Source of the DNA: Planctomycetota bacterium
GTDB lineage: Bacteria; Planctomycetota; Phycisphaerae; Sedimentisphaerales; Anaerobacaceae
NCBI GenBank assembly: GCA_023139715.1
Contig: JAGLNB010000227.1
Coordinates: 1-6,066, forward strand
Direction: 5' to 3'
DNA length: 6,066 nucleotides
Shown piece after piece: positions 4,199 to 6,066 of the stretch (its first letter is position 1; every line of letters starts with the position of its first letter). Both the position numbers and the translations under genes were made by a program. The notes below the pieces were generated by a model. That model had not been told where the DNA came from. It worked only from the letters and a program-made list of their open reading frames with translations, and searched no databases.

Positions 4199-6066
4199 AT
4201 GAAAGAGAAAAAATCATATAAAATCGCAGCTAAATGTATTGTAATTGCTATTTTGTTTGTAATTTTGTGCAGTTGTGCAAGTTTTAATATCGGCGACTGG
4301 CCGAGCAGCTTTGTTTATCCGCATAACAATCCGCCAGCCAATTGGTGCGGGGCAGTAGGCTCTTTTTGTGCTTATTATCTATTTTATTACATAGGGCCTG
4401 GGATATTTGTAGTGTTGGTTTCACTGATTGCTCTGCTCGTGGCAAAACTTGCAAATGTCCAGGTGAAGCAGCCAATCCTGCGAGTAGTCGGACTTTCACT
4501 ATTGACAGTGGCGGTTTCGAGCAGCTTTTATGTTTTCTGGCCGAATAATATTTACAGCTTTCCAACCGGCTCCGGCGGACTGCTCGGAGTAGGAATAACT
4601 CACTTTTTACAAACACATTTTGCACTGCTTGGAACATTTATACTTACTGCGGCAATTTGGATTGTAGGACTTGTGCTGCTCGCTGACAGTTTTGTGATGG
4701 TTTTATTGAGAGCGTTCGGTTTTGTGCTTCACAAAACTTTCGGCGCGGCGATGCCGGCCTTTTCAGCTGCAAAGCAGCATTCGCAGGCGCTAACTGAAAT
4801 ATGGCGGAAGCTAAGCGAAAAAACCGCTGAAAATAATTTAGATACCGCCAGTGAGGGCGAATACAAAGATGAAGATGCATATGTGCCTGTTAATAAAAAA
4901 GATGATGCAAAAATAGAAGCACATTGTTTCGATAAGCCAAGACCAAAATTAAAAGGTAAACAAAAAGAGATTCAAAGGGCAAGCACGGGTTTTGTGCCAG
5001 CCGATTATAAAGATTATACCCTTCCGCCATTGGAACTATTGGCTGAACCCGAATATGGTTTTTCAGCTGTGCAGGGAAAAGTGGTTAAGGCAAAAGCAGC
5101 AACTCTTGAAAAATTGCTTAGTGAATTTAATGTTAGTGCGAGCGTGGTCGAAGCAGAAACCGGGCCGGTTGTAACGATGTTTGAGCTGGAACTGGCAGCA
5201 GGTGTGAAAGTCAGCCAAATATTTGCACTTTCAAATGATATGGCAAGAGCCCTTGGAGCAGGAGCCGTGCGAGTTGTGGCTCCCCTGCCGGGAAAACACA
5301 CAATAGGAATTGAAGTACCAAACAACGAAAAAGAAAAAGTTCGTATCAAAGACCTGATGCAGCTGTCAGGTAATAAGCCAAGCAAAATGGCTATTCCACT
5401 GTTTCTTGGCAAGGATTCTTCTGGCGAAGCACTCGTTTCTGATCTGGCAGCTATGCCGCATATGCTGATTGCCGGCACGACCGGCTCGGGAAAAAGCGTC
5501 TGCATTAATTCGATTATAAGCAGTATATTGCTGACGCGGCGGCCGGATGAAGTAAAGATGATTTTAATCGACCCGAAAATGGTTGAAATGACTGCCTTTA
5601 ATACGGTTCCGCATTTAATGTCGCCGATTGTAACCGAAACCACACGGGCTGTTCAAATTCTCGAATGGGCTACAGTAAAAATGGATGAGCGATATGCCAT
5701 TCTTGCTGAAGCGAGAGTAAAAAATATAGCTGAATACAATCGGCTCGGCGCTGAAGCCATACTCGAAAGATTTAATCCGGCTGACGAAGATGAAGCTGCA
5801 AAAATTCCAAAGCGTCTGCCGTATATTGTGATTGTTATTGATGAGCTTGCAGATTTAATGATGACCGCTGCAAAGGAAATCGAGGCATACATTGTTCGGC
5901 TGGCGCAAAAGAGCAGAGCAGTTGGTATTCACATAGTACTCGCTACGCAGCGGCCGCAAGCAACGGTTGTTACGGGACTTATAAAATCTAATATGCCGAC
6001 CAGGATTGGTTTTAGGGTAGCTGCGAGAATGGATAGCAGAATTATTCTCGACCAGAACGGAGCTGA
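4199..6066 (+). CDS. ftsK: FtsK/SpoIIIE family DNA translocase, cut by the window end
   Basis: The frame is open from the ATG at 4199 to the window edge, giving 622 codons. FtsK is a septal, membrane-anchored hexameric ATPase that pumps chromosome DNA and supports dimer resolution at division. Hydrophobic segments lie at about 11-29, 52-82, 94-115 and 136-170, followed by a short charged linker to about 265. The alpha/beta motor follows. Walker A is GTTGSGKS at 426-433 (K432). LIDPKMVEM lies at 456-464. Walker B is IVIVIDEL at 543-550 (D548, E549), and the sensor-like stretch GIHIVLATQRP is at 576-586. TGLIKSNMPTRIGFRVAARMDSRIILDQNGA fills the visible end. The rest of the motor and the gamma winged helix that reads KOPS lie beyond the window. 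The linker lacks the long proline/glutamine-rich region of E. coli FtsK, making this closer to the SpoIIIE layout. Confidence 0.96.
   Translation, partial: MKEKKSYKIAAKCIVIAILFVILCSCASFNIGDWPSSFVYPHNNPPANWCGAVGSFCAYYLFYYIGPGIFVVLVSLIALLVAKLANVQVKQPILRVVGLSLLTVAVSSSFYVFWPNNIYSFPTGSGGLLGVGITHFLQTHFALLGTFILTAAIWIVGLVLLADSFVMVLLRAFGFVLHKTFGAAMPAFSAAKQHSQALTEIWRKLSEKTAENNLDTASEGEYKDEDAYVPVNKKDDAKIEAHCFDKPRPKLKGKQKEIQRASTGFVPADYKDYTLPPLELLAEPEYGFSAVQGKVVKAKAATLEKLLSEFNVSASVVEAETGPVVTMFELELAAGVKVSQIFALSNDMARALGAGAVRVVAPLPGKHTIGIEVPNNEKEKVRIKDLMQLSGNKPSKMAIPLFLGKDSSGEALVSDLAAMPHMLIAGTTGSGKSVCINSIISSILLTRRPDEVKMILIDPKMVEMTAFNTVPHLMSPIVTETTRAVQILEWATVKMDERYAILAEARVKNIAEYNRLGAEAILERFNPADEDEAAKIPKRLPYIVIVIDELADLMMTAAKEIEAYIVRLAQKSRAVGIHIVLATQRPQATVVTGLIKSNMPTRIGFRVAARMDSRIILDQNGA

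Noticed and set aside
4284..4637. Minus-strand open frame of 117 codons in the ftsK membrane domain
   Set aside because: Antisense to a convincing FtsK N-terminal membrane domain, with no recognisable motif.
4689..4996. Octamer GTTTTGTG three times in ftsK (4689, 4719, 4989) as a possible functional DNA motif
   Set aside because: Each copy spans adjacent codons of the kind TTT GTG for Phe-Val in the same frame. Codon preference explains it better than a DNA signal.
5014..5643. Minus-strand open frame of 209 codons
   Set aside because: It lies wholly inside the ftsK motor region, antisense to clear Walker A and neighbouring motifs. Its low-complexity serine/alanine/threonine-rich product is typical of an antisense shadow.
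5653..5892. Minus-strand open frame of 79 codons
   Set aside because: Antisense to the ftsK Walker B region, serine/alanine-rich, no ribosome binding site or domain.

Overview
The window is AT-rich bacterial chromosomal DNA. It most likely comes from a Planctomycetota lineage, probably Phycisphaerae. That assignment is inference. It rests on the style of the ECF sigma factor and its coupled partner (short leader, 'PAGPP' motif, basic helix before the presumed membrane anchor) and on the FtsK motor sequence. No rRNA, tRNA, CRISPR array or insertion sequence is visible.

Layout. (1) Positions 1-735, minus strand: an ECF-type sigma factor with a TTG start and, overlapping it by ATGA, the beginning of a second gene that is probably its anti-sigma or sensor partner and runs off the left edge. 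(2) Positions 900-1664, plus strand: a membrane-anchored TPR protein transcribed divergently from the sigma factor, with a good Rho-independent terminator at 1780-1814. (3) Positions 1850-3953: the most interesting part. Two cassettes, each made of small membrane protein(s) followed by a 69-residue Xre-type helix-turn-helix protein, stand head to head around a 174-bp divergent control region. The minus cassette is a four-helix DUF2178-like protein plus HTH. The plus cassette is two tandem paralogous four-helix proteins (DUF2975-like) plus a YozG-like HTH. The control region has a near-consensus promoter in each direction, each with a dyad between or over its -35 and -10 elements. (4) Positions 3954-4198: a gene-free stretch with a bulged hairpin and a possible dispersed-repeat remnant. 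(5) Positions 4199-6066, plus strand: the N-terminal 622 codons of an FtsK/SpoIIIE DNA translocase, cut by the window edge.

How the parts may work together. In both HTH cassettes the membrane gene comes first and the repressor-like gene last, in tightly spaced operons, and dyads sit on the promoters. This suggests autoregulated units in which the membrane protein could control the DNA-binding partner. The function is not known from the sequence. The second paralog of the plus cassette ends in what looks like a one-base deletion. Restoring one base recovers homology to the first paralog and gives a classic ATGA overlap with the HTH gene.
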